DNA from: Salvia splendens
Lineage: Eukaryota > Streptophyta > Magnoliopsida > Lamiales > Lamiaceae
DNA length: 64,000 nt
Assembly: GCF_004379255.2 (NCBI RefSeq)
Contig: NC_056040.1
Span: forward strand, 33,591,779 to 33,655,778
Direction: 5' to 3'
The first letter of the stretch is position 1. The number at the start of each line of letters is the position of its first letter. The notes beneath the pieces are model-generated. The model made no database searches. It worked only from the letters and a program-made list of their open reading frames with translations, and was not told the origin of the DNA. Positions 61,218-64,000 of the stretch are shown here, in pieces. The translations under genes and the position numbers were made by a program.

Positions 61218-61704
61218 TCAAAGTGGCGTCTGACCGAATAAACAATATTGATATTAATATTATAGACTAGAAAATACTAAACTTTCTGAAATATATTCTT
61301 TCAGTAGATAGCAATAAAGAATACATTTCGTATTAGATCATTTCAGTGCTTTACCACACCAATGTTACTAATCTCTTCTTAGGTAGAGAATTATCACAAA
61401 CACTACAACCATACCAATAGGTGGCCTAGGCCTATCTAGGTTGTGAACTCGTTTTTGTTCTTACTAGATCTGATCAAGTCCCCTACAGGTGAACACATGA
61501 AAGTCATCGTATTCCCTTACTTTAACCTTCTTAGTAAGAAGCCTTAGACTTGTTTATTATATTTCAATAATAAACCATTATATTATATTATTTATTCTCA
61601 TAGATAGGTAAACAAGTGGATGTGGCGTTTCTTGTGTACATGCATGAGCTTACTGTACAAAGGCATCTACGCTCGAAGCATCTTTTAGTATACAAACCCC
61701 AACA
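61213..61704 (-). repeat. Copia-like LTR, start portion (minus strand)
   Basis: On the minus strand TGTTGGGGTTTGTATAC starts at 61704, directly after AAGTGGGAGAT, the usual polypurine tract and LTR start of plant Ty1/copia elements. The LTR runs down to 61213, where Athila-1 interrupts it. Its continuation may be at 36396-37036. No internal coding sequence is recognisable. Confidence 0.55.
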
Positions 61705-61715
61705 ATCTCCCACTT
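61705..61715 (-). other. Copia-like polypurine tract
   Basis: AAGTGGGAGAT on the minus strand next to a TGTTGGGG LTR start. The stretch tctcccacttatactcaaag occurs at 61706-61725 and again at 61786-61805, so the tract region is duplicated 80 bp upstream. Confidence 0.6.
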
Positions 61716-62669
61716 ATACTCAAAGATTGCTTTCGAGTATACTAACCACTTTATTGGCCTTTGTGCTACACATTCACACACAATTTCTCCCACTTATACT
61801 CAAAGCAGGATTTGGCCCTTATGTACTAAAACTGTAATTCTTATAAAAGAATTTACCAAAATAGTTTGCTAGAGTACGTAAAAATGAAACTATAAACTTG
61901 TAATTTATATCCTTAATTCTTACTTTGAAGCACGTTTATTTGTTCAAGATATTTCTAGGTGCTTTGATCTAGTGGAATAATTTTATGTGCCTTTCTCAAG
62001 TGTTATACATATTCCTCTATCAAAATCCAATAGACTTGATCCGTTTGAATTTCTACTAATTGAAAGTAGAATACTTATAACAACATAAATTTTTAATCAT
62101 GTCGAATATGATTTCTAAAACTTTAATTGTATAATCCCAATTTAACTTGGTATTATCCTTGCTATATAAATTTTGATGAGAATATATGTATTAACATAAT
62201 TTCTTCACCACAATGACTAATTGGAAATTAGTCCTTATGACAAAATAAAACTGGATGATTGCATCCTTTTGTTTTATAGTCATAAATTCCACGAGTTTAT
62301 TATATAATCATTGTTGTAACTTTTGACTTGAAATACGTTTTTTGTAAACCAAAGTATTTCTAATTTTAATAGTTAAATGGAAAACTTTTAATGTTATTAT
62401 AGTTCTAAAAGTTGTGTAAATCACCACTCCTTTCATTACAGGGTGTGAGCCCTTTAACTCTATCAAACATTATCTTAATTCCATTTATGAATATTCTATG
62501 AGACAAAATTTTGCTCTCACTTTTAAAAGTAGAAAACTTATAAGTCTCAATATTCTTTAAGCTATTAAAACAAGTTAGACAGTGCTTGGAGTTACATTCA
62601 TCCTAGTTTAATAATATGAGCTATGAAGCTCTTATTAAACACTTAGAATTTAATTATTCTTAAGAAAAA
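61716..62669 (-). other. AT-rich remnant, probably the end of the Copia-like internal region
   Basis: About 950 bp of AT-rich sequence with no ORF showing RT, RNase H or integrase motifs. By position it is the 3' non-coding part of the element whose polypurine tract is at 61705. It ends where the family B LTR begins. Confidence 0.4.
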
Positions 62670-64000
62670 TAATAAGGCTAATTTCATGCATTGATTAAGG
62701 GGTTGAAATTATGCATTTACGGGTCTAACACATTTGTTTAAGCCAGGTGTGTAGAAAGTTTCGCCAGGTCCAGGAAGAAAGAAGGACGATTGCATGACGA
62801 AAAGAATCGGCGATAAAAGTGAGCAATATGGAGAAAAATGACTAGACGGAGGAAGCAGCGAAGCTGAAGGGCAGAACTGAGATTTCTGCGAAGGCTTCTA
62901 GAAGATCCTCCGCGCCTATATATGAGCAAGAGCATGCAGTCAGAAGGGGACCTTTTTTTGTGGGAGACGCTGGGGTTTTTGGCTCTTTTTAGCTCACTTA
63001 CTCCTACACACTTCGGGGGGTGTCCAGGGAATGGTAGGGGATTTCGGGTTTCACTTTCTGTTAGTTGTTTGGTAACACAGTCCTTGCGTAGGGCGAAGAT
63101 ACAATTTACCGCTTTCATTTCATTTCCGTTGCTGTTAATTTCACTGAGCTTCGCTGTTCGAAGCTCGGCTCTGTTTTTCTATCGAATTAAACAGGTTTTA
63201 TGCAATTTCTGTTTTCTGATATGGCGATGTTTATTTTGAGTATGAATGATGTTTATTTCTGAGTTCGTCTTCATTTACTCGATTGGGTGCTTTTTGCATT
63301 TGCTTGTTGAATTGGAGTAAAATCGTTGACGATTGTTGTTGATCGGAATAGATTTGTTGAATTGGAGTTTATGGAGTTGATTTTGGTTGTAGTTGGGTTC
63401 AGATTGCTTGGATCCAGAGTGGATTGAGCATCCGACGTGTGGATCTGAACAGAGTAGTCGTAGTTGGATGCCTCATTTCCGTATTTTTATTTCCTTCCAT
63501 CTAGTATGTGTAGATCTATTTAATTCCGGCTAATCGCAAGTTTCCGACGTCCGAACTTTTACATTCTTTTTGAATCTTGAAATCTGCTCTGTTTTTCATC
63601 ATGTTCACGTTTGAATCAGGTAAGGAATGCATATCGTTGTTAGTTAAATTCGTAGTTTGTTATCTGCAGCTTTTCATCCGTACTTGCTGTTTCTGGAAAA
63701 TGGTCCCCACTGTTTACTCGCTTTCTGTCTAGCTATATTAGGTAGTCATTTATTCGGCCGAGGAAGTTAGTTAGATATCTCGTAGTTACAAATATGTTCC
63801 AAGCCTGCATGATGTTTACAGTTTCCTAGGTCTAGTGTTAGATTTAATTCCTGAGTCTAGTAATAGTTCCACCTCAACCAAAGTTTGCGTGGCAGCAGCC
63901 ATTCACCTTTCCAGAGTCTTCTAAATGCTTTCTTACGCGTCCATCTTCGTGGGATCGATCCCTGCTTCCATGTACTAATTCATAGTATAGCGGGTTGAGG
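62670..64000 (+). repeat. Long LTR (family B), plus orientation, running to the window edge
   Basis: It starts TAATAAGGCTAATTTCATGC; the first dinucleotide is TA instead of TG, probably a mutation. It has a TATA box at 62917 (TATATATG) followed by a leader. The terminal-region motifs cgtggcagcagcc (63888-63900) and gtgggatcgatcc (63949-63961) are present. The LTR end is at or just beyond the window end, so it is unclear whether an internal region follows. Frames at 62738-63118 and 62922-63239 are LTR sequence without recognisable protein. Confidence 0.8.
62917..62924 (+). promoter_or_regulatory. TATA box of the right-edge family B LTR
   Basis: TATATATG about 250 bp into the LTR, in the same position as TATAAAAG of the inverted copy (60502-60509). 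Confidence 0.5.

Overview
No host gene, tRNA or rRNA is recognisable in this window. It is repetitive DNA from a flowering plant nuclear genome, probably pericentromeric or other heterochromatin. Plant origin is indicated by Athila-type Ty3/gypsy polyproteins with a tRNA-Asp-type primer-binding site, a plant L1-like LINE with a DUF4283-type ORF1 and a Ribonuclease H at the end of ORF2, a chromovirus-like LTR element primed by initiator tRNA-Met, and a PIF/Harbinger-like DNA transposon with a TAA target duplication. The species cannot be told from the sequence. Nearly all short open frames in the first 36 kb are by-products of base composition, not genes.

Layout. (1) 1-4850 and 12520-35920 form one satellite array with an unusually long monomer. 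There are 17 copies of a fixed anchor, at 31, 1771, 3511, 12937, 14743, 16570, 18353, 20136, 21919, 23443, 25226, 27007, 28790, 30572, 32351, 33851 and 35634. The period is 1740 bp at the left and mostly 1783 bp at the right. The plus strand is CA-rich with very little G. Diagnostic variants alternate between neighbours (a dimeric higher-order repeat of about 3.57 kb), and two monomers share the same 259-bp internal deletion. (2) 4851-12519 is a non-autonomous LTR retrotransposon inside the array, with 2.24-kb LTRs, a perfect initiator-tRNA-Met primer site, no coding capacity and a short target duplication. (3) 35921-64000 is a stack of nested, mostly dead transposons.

The nest can be partly ordered. 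The oldest layer is probably a minus-strand Copia-like LTR, now split into 36396-37036 and 61213-61704. An Athila element (Athila-1, plus strand, 37037-61212) inserted there and still has its 5-bp duplication ATAAG on both outer sides, 24 kb apart. Its 5' LTR was later hit by a LINE (38030-44716, minus) and a Harbinger-like element (44753-45893). The homologous 3' LTR remnant at 60757-61212 preserves the unoccupied Harbinger target, proving that insertion. Inside or behind Athila-1 lie a long LTR (48590-50089, plus), a second Athila (Athila-2, minus, about 50090-57676) with protease, reverse transcriptase, RNase H, integrase and an env-position ORF, an LTR starting TGTAGCACCCC (57677-59595), and another long LTR (59596-60756, minus) of the same family as those at 48590 and 62670.

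Every polyprotein is broken. Athila-1 lacks most of gag and the reverse-transcriptase core. Athila-2 carries stops, frameshifts, Asp to Asn at an RT catalytic position, Gly to Glu in the protease active site and loss of the integrase catalytic Glu. The LINE has many stops. I did not find a new functional system. The most notable items are the long-monomer satellite with higher-order structure, the datable nest and the coding-free LTR element.
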